Source: Nyssa sinensis (taxonomy: Eukaryota; Streptophyta; Magnoliopsida; Cornales; Nyssaceae). From it: a DNA stretch of 64,000 nucleotides. A program made the translations under genes and the position numbers. The notes under the pieces are model-generated. The model was not told the origin of the DNA. It saw only the letters and a list, made by a program, of their open reading frames with translations, and ran no database searches. The DNA lies in assembly GCA_008638375.1 (NCBI GenBank), contig CM018052.1, positions 5,226,517 to 5,290,516 on the forward strand. The letters are read 5' to 3'. Shown here piece by piece: positions 1 through 13,233 of the stretch. Within the stretch, counting starts at the first letter, position 1. Each line of letters begins with the position of its first letter.

Positions 1-3000
1 TTTAGCAAATCAGTAATAGGGATTTAACCTATACAACAATCAGTTTCCAAATATCACAAGATATCACAAGGTGCCGAATTGAATCCAATGATAGGCTTAC
101 AAAGCGTATCAACAACCAAAAAATGCATCATTAGATTATGATTCAAATAAAAGATATGAGATACTAATAGAATAGGTTCTATCAATCAAAAAGGGTCTGA
201 CTACCCTTAAAAGCACTCATTCAAGTTCACCCCTCAATCAGGTTCCTGAATAACACTAGAGCTCTTTAACATATATCATGTCCTCCATGGACTAAATGTT
301 GGTCATCATTCCATGGACTAAGTGTTGGGTATCATTCCCAGACACAACTCCTGACACTCATAATAATATCATGATCAACAGAATTCCACAAGGAATGTAC
401 ATATACGTGGAATATCAAATTCTCAACAGTGAGAAACATAACAGTTTTTCAATATTCAAATCAAAGTTATAAAGATGTGCAAGCAATCACATCAAGATAT
501 TGGCAATTGAATTCTCAACATATCCATAAGGTAGAACAAGTATCAAATTATGGAATCAATAAATGCTACGTATGTATAAGAGTACAAATTGGTAGCATCA
601 AGAAAATATAATTGTAACATGGCTAAGAAAAATAACACATATTAGAGTTCGGGTTTACTTACATTGAATTTTTAGCATCGCATTCCCATGCAGGTACCAT
701 AATAGTTATCCCATAGCTTTCTTTCCATTTTCCATCATTTGGGCGATCCTGTAATCACAGATCAAAAATACATTGCATAATAAATTAGTATTCATCCTAA
801 TCCCAAACATTACTCTTCAGTGTTTTAAGTTCTTTTGAACTTAGTCTATTCAATTAAGGGTCTTCAAATTCCCAATTTGGGGTTCCTTGATACCTTATAA
901 CTTCTTTGCCCTTCAAGGGCAAATTGGTAATTTATACTTTTTAATGTCTCATATGTTTCCCATACATAATTTACGTATTCAAACTCCATTTTGAGTTTAT
1001 TTGGTCCTTATAACATTTATGTGAACTTATTAATTTCATTTTTATACTTCTGGTAACTTCATTTAGTACTAAGGACATATTCATCATTTTTTAATTTGTT
1101 ATCGAGTCTTATTTTTCTCAAAGGGACGTCACCATCAAGTCCAAAATATTGAATATAATTAATTTAGACTTTTTTCAGATCTTAATTAGCTTATTTGTGA
1201 CTTACATTAAGCCTAGGAGCATTTTCATAATTTTACACTTTCATGCGTCACATTTTTCAGTACTTTGTTTGCTACAATGGACTTCACCGTTGAGTCTGGA
1301 ATGTTGAATAAAGTCATAATACGTCACCTTTGACATTTAATTGGCTTTTGGATTACTAAGGGTAAAATGGTAATCTGACATTTCACGTGTCTACTTTTTT
1401 GGGACTTCGTTTCGTAAAACGGATCCCGCCATTGGGTCTGTAATCTCCCAAAATGTTAAGGTACGTATTTTTATAGTCATCGGGGTTCAATTGGTCACTT
1501 AACTAATCATTAGGATGTATTTGAAATTATTCCAGTTTTCACATTCATATTTTTTCAGATTTAATTTCACAAACCAGACTACGACGTTGAGTCCTGAATG
1601 CCCGAAAATATTGGGTTGCACTATTCTTTCATTTTAACTGGCCTTTATTTGGCCTAAGGGCATTTTTGATAATTTCTCGTATAGTTAAAGGGATTTAAAA
1701 TTAATATTTAATTAATTTTTGAGCCATTTCATAATTAATTAAAGTTGTTGGGGTCATTTAGTAATTAACAAAAACTATTGGGGGTCCAATTATAATTTCA
1801 AAAACTATTTAAATAAATTCATTGGTTTAATTAGGTTCCAAGTAAACCAGTCCAAAACCATACTAAACCAACCGGTTCATTTAGTTTAATGTATCAGGCT
1901 AATGTCAGCCCTATTTTTTATTTTTTAATTCTTTTAAGCCCAAAATGACGACATTTCAGTAAGTGTTTTAAACCCATTTATTAATTCAGTCAGGGCCCGA
2001 CCCGAATCCAACCCAAGACCCGACTCGGTACTGTTTTTCTTCCCCATTACTCTGACGAGGGTTCCGGTACCTTTCTCCAGCGCCAGCAACCATCACCGAT
2101 TGAATTCCGGCCACTGCTTAACATGGTTTGAACCCAATTTTCATAAAGATTCCATATATAGTGTTTAAAATCAATTTAGTTCAACCCTTAGCCGTTGAAC
2201 AGCCATTCACAGTGGCTGCTCCAGCGAGGGTAATTTTTCCAACAACTCACAAATTTTCTATTTTGTGGAGTTCTACTACTTGTTTTGCTCCTAATTTTCT
2301 CCCATATGTTTCTAGAACTATAGGGAATATTTTCCCGTTCCTGAAATAAGTAAATCAAGCCTTAGTACGTCCATTTAATCTTTCTCTCTCTAAACTAAAA
2401 TTTTGATTTTATTGAAGGTTTCTTAACCTTTTTGATGCTTTAAGTTGTAGAATGTTCCTTGTTTCATGCTCTTTTGAGCTATGTAGTTTTTTCAAGCTTT
2501 AATTAAGTTAGTTCAAAAACTTACTTTTTCCATATTTCGGGTCCTAGGATTCTTACGGCTTTCTTATCTCAAACCTCCTCATTTTTCTTCTATTTTCTTT
2601 CCTCTACAACATAAAACGCATGCATCCATATATAAGTTCATAAAATAGAAGCTACACTCAAAAATAATTTCTTAGAGTAAGAAGTTACCTCTCTCTCTCT
2701 TTAGTTTTCTTCTCTCTCTACTGCTTTTCTCTCTTCCTTCTTGCTTCCAGTTCCTTTTTTCTTCTTCTTCTTCTTCTTCTTCTTCACTTTCTCTCTCAGC
2801 AACTCTATCTCTCTCTCTCTACCTGCACATATGCACCCAAGGACACACTTTGGTCTATTTTTCTTTCATATATAATATACACATAATATATATGTATATA
2901 TATATATATATATACAGCACATATATATATATATATATTTATACATTTTTTAAATTTGCATGAAATTTGATTGGTCCATGTGAGGGCCCAATGAGGTGGA

Positions 3001-3560
3001 CACCTCAGCCCTTGAGCATGCAAACTTGAAATTTTATGTAGTTTATATATATATATATATATAGTACAGAAGTGCAACAGCCAAGTTGGCTATTCTTTTT
3101 GGTATAAGATTCTTCCTCCCTTTTTAGTCTTGGGTTCAAGTCTTTTGGCCAAAACTTTTGGCCTTATTTTCTCTCTTTTTCTCTTCTTGACATTTTGGGT
3201 GTCTTTCTTGAATTTTCAAAATTGCGTTTCAATTGCCGTAAAATCTCTTAGTATTCTCGCAATGTTTTTTATTCTTGTATGATTCACCTACACGCCTTTT
3301 ATTTTATTTTTGATAAGCTCCATTGGGTTTAGTTTATATCAAAAACATATTATTTTTATCGAAAAATTCTCGATAAATTTTATTTCTTCCTCATGTACTT
3401 GTATCACTTATTTATTCTCTTCATGTGTCGATTACATAAATCGAGATCTTATCAAGTTTTTATAGCGTTTATTGTCTCATCTTGATGTATTTACATGTAT
3501 TTAATTATTCTAATAGTCTATTATAATAATCAAAATAATCCCGATTAAACGCGCTCCCTT
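1..3560 (-). repeat. Gypsy-type LTR, family A, minus orientation, partial
   Basis: No gene is seen. Read as reverse complement, this stretch follows the 3,594-7,503 LTR nearly end to end. The pairs I aligned by eye are 1-130 with ~6,760-6,906, 200-400 with ~6,400-6,650, and 3,220-3,260 with ~3,880-3,920. It contains the motif GACTTCACCGTTGAGTCTGG near 1,282, which recurs in several LTRs of the window. The copy runs off the left edge, and its 5' end near 3,540-3,590 is not sharp. Short reading frames inside it do not resemble any protein and are probably chance. Confidence 0.7.
2690..2816. repeat. Compound CT / CTT microsatellite
   Basis: Runs of CT flank a run of CTT at about 2,760-2,785. 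It is the mirror counterpart of the GA/GAA run at 4,374-4,466 in the opposite LTR arm, so the microsatellite probably predates the separation of the two LTR copies. Confidence 0.8.
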
Positions 3561-4371
3561 CGTGCGTTATGCTAATCTTGCTCAAGTGCACTTTATAATA
3601 TCCTGACCCAATTAGGCAAAGTAATTTACTTTAATATCACTTTTATGAGATTAATTATATATTAAATTAATTGACATCTTAAATTGAACCTAGTAGTCCA
3701 TAAATATTAAAGTTTGTACGCGAAGAAAAATTGGGCAAATTAGCGCAATGCGAGGATAAAACAAACTTAATTAAAATTTCCCAATAAATGTGATGCATTT
3801 TTTTAGTATGAATAAAACACCACGTAATGTGTCAAAAATAAAAATTAAGACATAAAAATTTAGCACACAAAAATCAAAAGTAAGGCGAGAATACTAAAGG
3901 ATTTTAAAGCGATTAAAACACAACTTCAAAATTGACGAAAAATACCTATAATGCCAAACGAAGCATAAGTAGGAAAAATGGGGGAAAATGAGGCCAAAAA
4001 GGAGGCCAAAGGGTTTGAACCCTAGACCAAATGAGGAAAAAACTTAAAGCCTAAAAGGAACACCAAATGGGCTACAAGCACTTTTGTGCTATATAATGCA
4101 TAAGATATATATATATATATGCCCCAATAAGTTCCAATTTGTGCACACTCAAAATTAAGGTGTCAGCATGCCATTGGACCACAGGCTCACCCAATTGCAT
4201 AGCATGCAACACATCATCCATATTATATATATATATATATAGATATATATACATGATGATATGTATAAATAAGTGACTTGGATTGTGTGAGCTATGATTC
4301 AGACCTAGTGTGTGTTGAGTGACATGCAAGTCAGACTTGGGGCGTATGTGTGCTTAAGTGCATGTGTGTAG

Positions 4372-4373
<2 letters not shown>

Positions 4374-4422
<49 letters not shown>

Positions 4423-4466
4423 AGAAGAAGAAGAAGAAGAAGAAGAAGAAGAAGAAGAAGAAGAAA
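4374..4466. repeat. (GA)n followed by (GAA)n microsatellite
   Basis: About 45 bases of GA are followed by about 45 bases of GAA inside the family A LTR. Open frames reading through it (Arg-Glu, Glu or Leu/Ser runs) are artefacts of the repeat. Confidence 0.95.
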
Positions 4467-5492
4467 AAGAAGAAAAAGATAAGGAAAAGAAGGAATTCGT
4501 GCATACAGGTGCCTTGAGGTTTCAGTCACTTAAGGATAGGAAGTAGAACCACCATTGTGAAAGGTAAAATCAAAAACCTAAACTCTTTATATAAAATCTT
4601 CTCTCTAGAAAATTTTGCAAGAACTTAAGGTTTAGTGGAATTTGAATGCATGCATGACCCTTGATGATGATGTTTTAGAGTTTAGAAATAAAGAAGAGAC
4701 CCAAGAGAGCCCAAAACAGTCGTCCCATGAGAAATCCACCATTGTTGGACCTTGGTTAAGGAAGGTTTGAAACAATGTTAGTTAAACCTATTTTTTATGC
4801 TAGGGAATGAAACTAGACACTACAAGGGTTGTAGAAACCCTAGGTTGCGACTGAAATAACTAAGAGAAGGACCTTGAAATTTGAGTTACGGCCATAGGTT
4901 TACAAACCCGTTTCTCTAAAATGAACCTTAAAGTTGATTTCTAGATCAGGGATTGAATCCCCATGAGGTGAGGATCATCACAGGTAAAACCTCATCAAAT
5001 TTGATAAAGGAATCTGCATATATGAAGTAGCTTTTAGAAACCACCATGGAAGCTCAATCGAGCTCTTGAGACCATCTCAATACTCCCAACCAATGCCAAA
5101 ATGACCCCTATTGTTCTAGAAGTCCATAGGATTTGAAAGCAGTCAAAAAAGAGTTCTAAAACTCCATGAAATAGAAGATTAAAAAACCTACATTTTTAGG
5201 GCAACAATGGCCATTTCACTGGGGAAGATGAATAGGAAAAGGGTCTGGTCGAGTCAGATTTGGGTTCAGGTTGGGACCTGCCCCCATCGCATAAACGGCT
5301 TTAGTAGAATGGTGCCGTTTTGAGGATAAGTTTTATTTTAAAATAGAACTAAGTTTGTTTGGCTACGCGTATAATAAATTTGATTTAATAAACCTGTTCT
5401 GAACAGGGATACACTATCCACATTTAAGACCTTATTCGCTGTTTGGTTTTTGAATAATCAAAAAAAAAAAAAAAAAGGAACTGTGATCAGTG

Positions 5493-5555
5493 GGTTTCGA
5501 ACCCCTAATGTATGCGTGTGTATGAAACCTAACTCATGTGTGAACCACTGTGCCA
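5493..5555 (-). promoter_or_regulatory. tRNA-like A and B boxes inside LTR
   Basis: On the minus strand TGGCACAGTGG (5,555-5,545) fits the Pol III A box TRGCNNAGYGG, and GGTTCGAAACC (near 5,504-5,493) fits the B box GGTTCGANNCC. Spacing is about 40 nt, as in tRNA genes and SINEs. I see no cloverleaf, so it is not a tRNA gene. It could be a SINE remnant or a tRNA-derived segment captured by the LTR. Confidence 0.45.
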
Positions 5556-7505
5556 CTGAGGCACTTGGTTAAAATAGGACCTGAATAAATATATAATATA
5601 AAATTAATTAATTTAATTTAATTAATTTAAATTAGTAAAATATTTTTGGTGTCCAAATAAAATAAAAAGACAGTGTAACCCAACATTTTTGGGTATTCCA
5701 GACTCAATGGAGAAGTCCAAATTGCAAAATAAAATCTCAAAAAATGTGAACGAAAAAACTAGGTTAATCCCAAAAATATCCTAAAGGAAAATAAAGATAC
5801 CGAATGACCTACAAAAATTATGAGAACACGTACCTTAAAGTTTTTCGACATTCCAGACTCAACGGCGGAGTTCGTTTTTCCAAATAAAATACTGCTATAC
5901 GAAATGGACTATTTTGAGGACACCGTAATAGTACAACGATGCGACCAAAGAGGGGGAGTAAATGGATCCATAGACTTAAACTACGACACACAAGACTGAA
6001 AGACTTAAGATTTATTAATAAAACCAAATTAAGTCTATGAATAAATACTGAACTTAATAATATTTCCTGATTTATAGGAACATCGAAAGGGAAGGAAAAA
6101 GAAGTTTGATTTCCTCTAGAAGGGAGGAAGGAGTATTTTGAGGTAAGTAAACCCGAACTTTAACATGTGGTAACTTGTAGCCATGTCACAGTTTTTATTT
6201 TTTCGGTACTGCCAATTTGTATAACATACATAGTTGACCATTGTTGATTTCTACAATTTGATGCCTATTCTAGCTTGTAGATTTGTTGAGAATTTGATTG
6301 CCAATATCCTAATGTGATTACCCGTTCATTTTTACACTTTGCTTGGATATTGGAAATTTGTTGTGCCTCTCACTATTGAGAATTTGTTATTCCATAAATA
6401 TGTACACCGCTTGTGGAATTTTGATGATCATGATATTATTATGAGTGCCTAGAGCTGTGATCAATCACAATGTCCATCTGATTCAAAGATTTTTTTGGAC
6501 CTACGGGTTGGTGATTGGGAATGAAACCCAACACTTAGTCCATAGAAGACATAATATGTGATAAAGAGCGCTAGTGCTATTCAGGAGCCCAATAGTGGGG
6601 TGAACCTAGATGAGTGTTTTTGAGGGTATGTTAGGCCCTATTTGTGACAGCATCTATTTTGTTAGTATCTTATATCATTTATTGATACTCTTGGAATATT
6701 GGTATGCCTTGCAAACCTTTTTTTGGACTATTTGATGATGTACTCTTCGGATATTGATACGCCTTGTGAGCCTATCCTTGGATTATCTGTTGATATATTA
6801 CTTGATTGATGACATGCTTGCTTGCCTATCTTTGGACTCGAATTACTATTTGTGATTTGTGGCAGCTAACTATTGTATAGGCCAATCCTTATTGTTGATT
6901 TGCTTGTTCTACCTTGGGATGTCCCTTTTGGGCTTTCGGGCCATTTCTATTGATTCACACTTTTGGTGACTAGCTTTTGTGACATTGTTTCCCTTGTTTG
7001 GTATTGTGATATCATATCCTGATTTGCTATTGTTCATATCCTTCTGTTTGGACTAACCTTGGCCCATGACAGAGCGAGAAGATTTGCTTATTGTGCTAAG
7101 TTAGCTCACTCCAGTTATGTCACTTTTTTTTCAAGACAACTAGAAGGATTATCAAGCTTACACATCGAGTAGACGCCCCATTTTTCTACAGATTGTCCTT
7201 TGGCTTGTATGGTGGACGCTTTTGCTATCAATATGATAGACTAAGTGTGTATAGTCTTAGTTCTCCTATGTGTCCATGTCTTGGGTATGTTTTTGTATTT
7301 TGAGGATTTGTAACTCAACACTTATTTTTATTTTGGCATGTACAATTATACTCTGATGATGACAATAGATTAGCCAATGACATGGCATACAATTAATGAT
7401 TATTTAATTAATGTTTGAGATCCTTTGGTGGGGGACGGTTTATGGGCCGTTGCCCCCGATCGCGGGCCCTTGATCCACACAGGACGGGTTACGGGTTGTG
7501 ACAGA

Positions 7506-7521
7506 TGAGGTATCAAAGCCC
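7506..7521 (+). other. Primer-binding site, tRNA-Met type
   Basis: TGAGGTATCAAAGCCC lies just after the LTR end at 7,503. It resembles the usual initiator tRNA-Met site TGGTATCAGAGC with two mismatches in AGGTATCAAAGC. It marks the start of the internal region of the gypsy element whose gag follows. Confidence 0.6.
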
Positions 7522-7680
7522 AAGGTTCTAGTGGTTCATGGTATATTAGGACTAGAGTACTAAGAGTTGTCGAGTCTAAGGGTTAATCATTAAGTAAAAC
7601 CCGTTATGGTGATTAGGTGATTACTTGACAACTAAATACTGATTCTTTTGCAGTAGATGGTCCATACCTACAGTACCACC

Positions 7681-8597
7681 ATGGAGTCAGATCGACTGGA
7701 TAGAGTAGAGCGCATATTAAAAAGGATTGTGGAAGCTCTGCCCGGACCCCATGGGGTAGTAACGAACTAGCACGGTAAGACCATACTGACATCCGTAGAG
7801 GCCGACAGGGCGACGACAAGGACTAGTCGTACCAATATAAGCGATTTCAAGATCTGAAGCCATCGACGTTTGATGGCATGGAAGGCCCCACAGCTGCTGA
7901 GGAGTGGCTGTTAGAAATGAACAGGATCTTAAAGATCATGACTTGCACCGAGGAGCAAAAGGTGGATTATGCCACATACATGTTCAAAGGAGCGGCTCAT
8001 AAGTGGTGGCTGTTAGAAGAAGCCCGAGAGCTAACCTGGCAGCTATTCATAGAAATCTTCAACAAGAAATACTTTCCCCAAGAGGCAAGGGATCAAAAGA
8101 TTGTCGAGTTTTTAGTCCTTCAGCAAGGGGGCATGACGGTGGATAAGTATGAATCCAAGTTTACTAAGTTAGCCAGGTTTGCTTCTAATGTTATCAATAC
8201 AAAAATTCTGAAGGTTCGCAAGTTTGGAGGTTTGAGGTGGGCCATCAAAGACAGAATCAGGCCACGGTGACTAGCCACTTACAATGAAGTAATGGTGATG
8301 GCAAAGATTATAGAGTGCAGCGGGGAAGAATATGTGAAGAGAAAAGGGTACCAAAGGTCAGGTGGCAGTAGAGACAGAGGATGGGAATCCTCACTCTTCA
8401 AGCCAGGTGCCAACTTGTGCAGTACAGGGACAGGGCCTTGCTAGAGAAAGGCCAACCACAATAATTGGGGTGCACCTAAATGCCCCATCTACTAGAGATT
8501 CCACATGGGACAATGCAACAAGAACACCAATGTCTGCTTCAACTGTGGCCAAACTGGACATTTCATAAGGGATTATCCCAAGAGTGGCAGAACTAGA
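7681..8597 (+). pseudogene. Ty3/gypsy Gag remnant with zinc knuckle
   Basis: A start codon at 7,681 opens a frame that stops at a TAG near 7,768. A second frame, 7,878-8,270, encodes a classic plant retrotransposon Gag core (WLLEMNRILKIM, AAHKWW, FNKKYFPQEARDQKIVEF, YESKFTKLARFA). Further on, 8,533-8,575 encodes CFNCGQTGHFIRDYP, a CCHC knuckle whose last Cys is replaced by Tyr. A stop follows the Gag core and another lies before the knuckle. Gag would form the virus-like particle and bind RNA. The element ends abruptly at about 8,597, where copia LTR sequence begins; protease and pol are absent. The layout suggests a chromovirus-like Gag, but the lineage is not certain. Confidence 0.8.
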
Positions 8598-8640
8598 CAA
8601 TATCGAACCCCATGGTCCTAACAAACTCCCCATTTGGTAA
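8597..8640 (-). repeat. 3' LTR start and polypurine tract, truncated
   Basis: On the minus strand a purine-rich AAATGGGGAGTT directly precedes TGTTAGGACCATGGGG at 8,623. This is the same LTR start as at 18,590 and 12,043. The similarity continues only to about 8,597 (acaatatc), then gypsy gag sequence begins, so nearly all of the 3' LTR is missing. Confidence 0.65.
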
Positions 8641-9072
8641 TCTGTGACAAAACTACGTAAAAAAGTATAAGAATACAATACCAAAACCTATAACCCCCAA
8701 AGATCCAGATAAAATGAAATTATACATTTTAACTCAGTATCTTATACTATAGATATCACTTAGTATTGCTCAACAAGAGGCAAACCTGTTTCCTGCACAA
8801 CAAACTCAACTAAACCATGTGAGATAACATCAAAAGAGATATATCAAATAAATCCAATGAGATTGCAGAATAGATAAGTATCAATATAAAACAAGGTACA
8901 TTAAACATGAAAACCATATGCAATTAAAACAAGACTTGAGCAATACAAAGTGACTCTAAGTTATCTCATACATATGCAAAAAAAAAAAAAAAAAATGAAT
9001 ATCACTCCCCCTCAATATATGCTCATACAAATTATCTAATCTCCCCTTTTGTACAACTCCTCCTATGTAAAA

Positions 9073-9087
9073 CATCTCCCCCTTTTT
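9073..9087 (-). other. Second polypurine tract
   Basis: AAAAAGGGGGAGATG on the minus strand. Tracts of this form lie near the 3' end of many plant copia elements, notably the SIRE group. Here it sits about 450 bp before the tract adjoining the LTR. Confidence 0.5.
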
Positions 9088-9379
9088 GTCACGATGACAA
9101 ATGAGGTAACAACAAAAGGAAGATCATAAAAAAGTAAAATATAACAAGATAGGCATGCATAGTGAGATAACAGAGTACTGACAGTAATGATCATAGACAT
9201 AGAAGAGAAATATCAAGGATATTAAAAAAATGAAGTCTATCATCAATATCAAAAAAATATACAAGAAATCATTGAGAGATACTATCAAAACAAATAAGTA
9301 CATGTAACTAACGAGCAGAAAAATGCAGGTTAAAACCTCACTATAATATAACTCATCACTCATATAACCAACTATAAGC

Positions 9380-10709
9380 TACATCACTGATCATCGGCAA
9401 GTGGAGGAGGAGAAGGAAAGACACGAACTAGAGCCTCTATCAATCGCTATAGAGCTTCTCGAAAATAGGTAGTCTTCTCTATCGTCAGGATGAAATAGTC
9501 TAAGGAAACCCGAAGATAATGTTGCTCTAACATGTAATCAATATCAGCAGTTATCTGATCATGATGAAGCTATAATCGCTCCTCTAGCTTATCTCTGGTG
9601 ATCAGCTGACCTTCAAAAAATGAGGAGGCTCCTCCTGATGCATGAAATTTTGCACCCAATGAGGTACAAAACTACGATGGAGTCTTGTCAACTAGGAAGT
9701 CCTCAATATGTATCTGGTCTTCGAACTACTACCGCTACGGTGACATATGTGGCTGCTGCTGTGGAGCCAGTGCTAGTGGCTGCTACTGCTGCTCTGGTAG
9801 TTGTGCCTCCTCATGCTCATCATCAACATCGTACTCATTGGGAGGAGCGATGACATGCCCTATAATGTGGCTGGAGTCCGATGTGTAAACAGACCAGGTG
9901 AAAAGATGAGCATCTCTGGTAGTTGTGCCTCCTCATGCTCATCATCAACATCGTACTCATTGGGAGGAGCGATGACATGCCCTATAATGTGGCTGGAGTC
10001 CGATGTGTAAACAGACCAGGTGAAAAGATGAGCATATCAGCAGTATAAAAAGGAACCTGTTGTGCAGCACAGATCCTAGTGATCAGGCTATCGAATGACA
10101 AAGATACAGTGCGTCTAGTACAAGTGATAGAGGAATCGATGACTCAAAAAATATATGATGGAGCATCTATAAGAATGGCAGCATCGAGTACATACAAAAT
10201 TGTGGCATGGAAGAGAGTCAATTGTACACGATGAGGTTAAGGATACGATAACCCTCTTGCAAATATCATTACTCTAATGTCGCACCCCTTGAGGCAAAAA
10301 CTGTCGAACTGTCAACACAGAGGGTGGAAGCAATAAAACTCGTAGATGGAAGTGCAACACTTTAAGGGAATGGGAAGCCAAGTTGCTCGACTTGAAGAAG
10401 CCCAAGAGTCTCAACTGTCATGTCAGCGGTGAGTGAGAAAGGGACATCGCGTACTGTCTCCAAGTAGCCTCTTTGGGCATCACAAAAACCAAGGTTTAAG
10501 TAAAACTCTTGAACTAGGGTCTCGTTATCCGGACCGATGACTAACAAGAAAAGTAGCCAACCACGTGAGTCAAATAGCATGAAAGCTAAAGTCTCATAGA
10601 TGTCATCGATGATGGATACCCTCTCTGCTAGAACTGGACGGGACAGGATGATTCTTGCCTGAACCTGAGTGACCTGGGTTAGAAAATGGACTAAGACCCT
10701 AGGTGCCAC
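9380..10709 (-). pseudogene. Plant-transposon-protein-like ORF remnant
   Basis: The longest open piece is 10,709-10,362 (115 codons). It contains RGWLLFLL, LVQEFYLNLGF, VRDVPFSLT and LLQVEQLGFPFP, a pattern I associate with the 'putative plant transposon protein' family common next to retrotransposons. With stops, the same strand continues with RILNLIVYN-like text near 10,240 and a Gln/Pro-rich acidic tail around 9,720-9,850. Its biochemical role is unknown. It lies upstream of the copia PPT, in the position where SIRE-type elements carry an extra (env-like) ORF, but I see no signal peptide or clear membrane anchor. A 122-bp tandem duplication shifts its frame. Confidence 0.5.
9792..10035. 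repeat. Perfect tandem duplication, 2 x 122 bp
   Basis: Bases 9,792-9,913 and 9,914-10,035 look identical throughout by eye. The unit begins CTCTGGTAGTTGTGCC and ends AAAAGATGAGCAT. The length is not a multiple of three, so it breaks the ORF on the opposite strand. Absence of divergence implies a recent event or an assembly artefact. Confidence 0.9.
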
Positions 10710-11267
10710 TCCCAGGCAGATGGCACAAGGAAAATTTCAATGCTCTATGGGAACTGTCTTGGTCGTCATGACCATGTAGTATATCTCAAAAGATAGAATG
10801 TAGGATGACCCTAATATGGTACTGCATTAAGTGTACTATACTACAGTCCACAATAATCCTATGTCTAAATGAAAAATCAAATAAACCAAAGGAAAGTGAC
10901 AAATGGACTTCAGGACTTACCAAACCAATGAACGAAAGAATTTAGAAAATGATCAAAGAAAAAGAAGCCCTCGATGTGTAGAACACACTGACCAGAACGG
11001 AATCTAAGAAAAACAAATTCCAGGATCAATATGACACAAGGAAATATGAGGATTTGATAGAAAATTAGAGAAAACCAATGGAAAATATAAACAATTAGCA
11101 GTTTCTCGCATGTTTTGAACAAAGCAATTGTTCATTCGAACGAATAAGTGACCCTCGTTCGGACGAGTGTTCGTTCAAACAAGCACCAGAAGCTGCTCTT
11201 CTCTCAAAAAAATAAAGTGTCCTACTCTGTTAAAAAATCTTGTACATTTTTCAACTGCAAAACAGGG

Positions 11268-11481
11268 GAGGCTCCGTTTGTTTTTGTTTTCAAAAACAGT
11301 TTTTTAATTTCAAAACGCGAAATACGCATTTCAAAATATATTTTTTTTAATTTTTTAAAATTTAGATTATCATATTCAAATATATTTTCACAATTTTTTA
11401 AAAAAAAATTACAAAATTTTGAATATATTTTTAAAAAAAATTTTAAAAATTGTTTCTGAATCACAAACCAAACGAGGCCTC
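11268..11481. mobile_element. MITE-like foldback element
   Basis: The left end GAGGCTCCGTTTG and right end CAAACGAGGCCTC are imperfect terminal inverted repeats around about 190 bp of very AT-rich, partly palindromic DNA. It interrupts copia internal sequence that is continuous in the related copy near 19,900. No convincing target duplication was found, so the superfamily is not assigned. Reading frames inside are low-complexity Phe/Lys runs. Confidence 0.55.
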
Positions 11482-12042
11482 ATGAAAACACTATTTTTAG
11501 CTACAAACTCTAAGATAAATTCAATTGTCTTCAAAACTAAAAATAATCCCAATGTTTTTTTTAGTTGAAATCTGAATTTGAAGAACATTTTAAGCGAATC
11601 AAAGAGATGTAAATGTGTTCTAAATAACATCAATACATTCAAATGATCCTAGAACACTAAAATACATATAAGCACACTTTTTACTCACTCAATCATGGTA
11701 GCTAGACATATGCATTAATTTCAACCATGAAATGTTCTTTGTCTCAAGGTTGACTTTCTATGGTGTTGAATGATTTTCACATCAATAAGAGTAAATAACC
11801 ATAGTCAATCAATCTAGGGATTTTTTACCATTTCCAATCAAAACTCCCTCTCAACTTAAAAGCAAAAATTTGCAAATTGAATTTTCACTTGACTCATCTT
11901 TTGCAAGGCAGCCTTTAAACAATTGAGTAGGCTGCTCTTTTTAAAGGGTTTACCAATGCTAGTAAACACACTATCTCAAGGGTAGCCCATTTCTTCCATT
12001 CCTAATTTTTTTTTTGTGTGTGCTATTTTCTTTTAGGTTTTT

Positions 12043-13200
12043 TGTTAGGACCATGGGGTCCGATGTTCTAATTGGCTAATCTGATTAGAAAAAACGTGTT
12101 TTATGTGTAATCTTTACATAAGTCCAACAAGTGAGTACCTTAATGCCCGCTCTTCTCCAAGTTCGTTCAAGAGACATTACCGTGTGACCAATCGACTTGG
12201 TTCTCGAAGGGTAAAATGGACTTTTGTATTTGATTTGGATAACACGCTCTCACAACATGCATACATTTCATATAGATTTGATCATATCATCATGTATGTG
12301 ATTGACTTGTGGTTGTGAACTAATTCTCCCAAAATGCATTTTTAAAACACTTAAAGGGATAAATTCAGTTCACAAGACAAGTATAGAATGAGCAACTTTT
12401 TGTTGCTCATTCAAACGAAGCTTGGCTTGTTCAAACGAACAACAAAGAAGTTCATTCTCATTGGTTTTCATTCGTTTGAACACTCTGTATCGAATGAGTT
12501 GCTACCACCTCAGAGTTGTACTCGTTTTATATTCGTTCCTTGTTCATTTGAACAAGCAAATGCTCGTTCGAACGAACCCTAGGCAGAAAATAGATTTATA
12601 TTCTGATTTCTAGCCATTTGGGGACCAATCGACCTTTTTGCCAAAATAGGCAAAAATACTATTTAGAGCAACCAAAAATAAAGAGAGTCTCAAATTATGA
12701 GAGCTAATTTGTTTATAGATCTTGAAGCTCTTGTGAGAGATCATTCATACATGACATTCATAATCATCTCTACTTATTTTCATTGATCGAATTTGTTCAA
12801 AGCACATGATCCAATAAAATCTAAAAAGCCTTGGTTCACATCAAATTCACCATTGACGATAGATGATGGAGTTCAAGCACGAGAATTTGGCATTGAGTGA
12901 TCGGTGGACACCGAAGTCGTGAGGATTCATGATTATTGAGTGGCTTGATCAGAGGAATCCGAGATCGTGGAGGAGTTTAGCTATTTGAAGGATTGGCTAT
13001 GAGAAGCTTGAGGATTCGAGGGGAATTGGAAGATACAATCGGGGAAAATGAAGTTATAAGTACTTAGCTCATTCTTAGATTCGTTGTATTTCACTTTCCA
13101 TCATAGTGCATTCCTTCCATGAGCATTGACTTGGCTATAGAGTTTTACTCCAAGGATTGTTGTCCTTGGTAGGTTTCTCCGTCATCAATCGGTTTGAAAT

Positions 13201-13233
<33 letters not shown>

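Larger units (their letters stand above)
3594..7503 (+). repeat. 5' LTR of gypsy-type element, family A
   Basis: The left end, TATAATATCCTGACCCAATT, is a degraded form of the TGTAATACCCCGACCC start seen at 58,316. The right end is GGTTGTGACA, followed three bases later by a tRNA-Met-like primer-binding site and then gag, so this is a 5' LTR. The length, about 3.9 kb, is long but in line with the 3.7-kb solo LTR at 49,640. It contains GA/GAA microsatellites, two 'cattccagactcaa' boxes (near 5,696 and 5,851) and an antisense Pol III-like box pair. The left edge is set by similarity only. Confidence 0.65.

Noticed and set aside
2805..3077. 90-codon minus frame
   Set aside because: Mostly Tyr-Ile repeats from a TA microsatellite; it lies inside an LTR.
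4305..4546. Open frames on both strands over the GA/GAA run
   Set aside because: They are Arg-Glu, Glu or Leu-Ser runs produced by the microsatellite.
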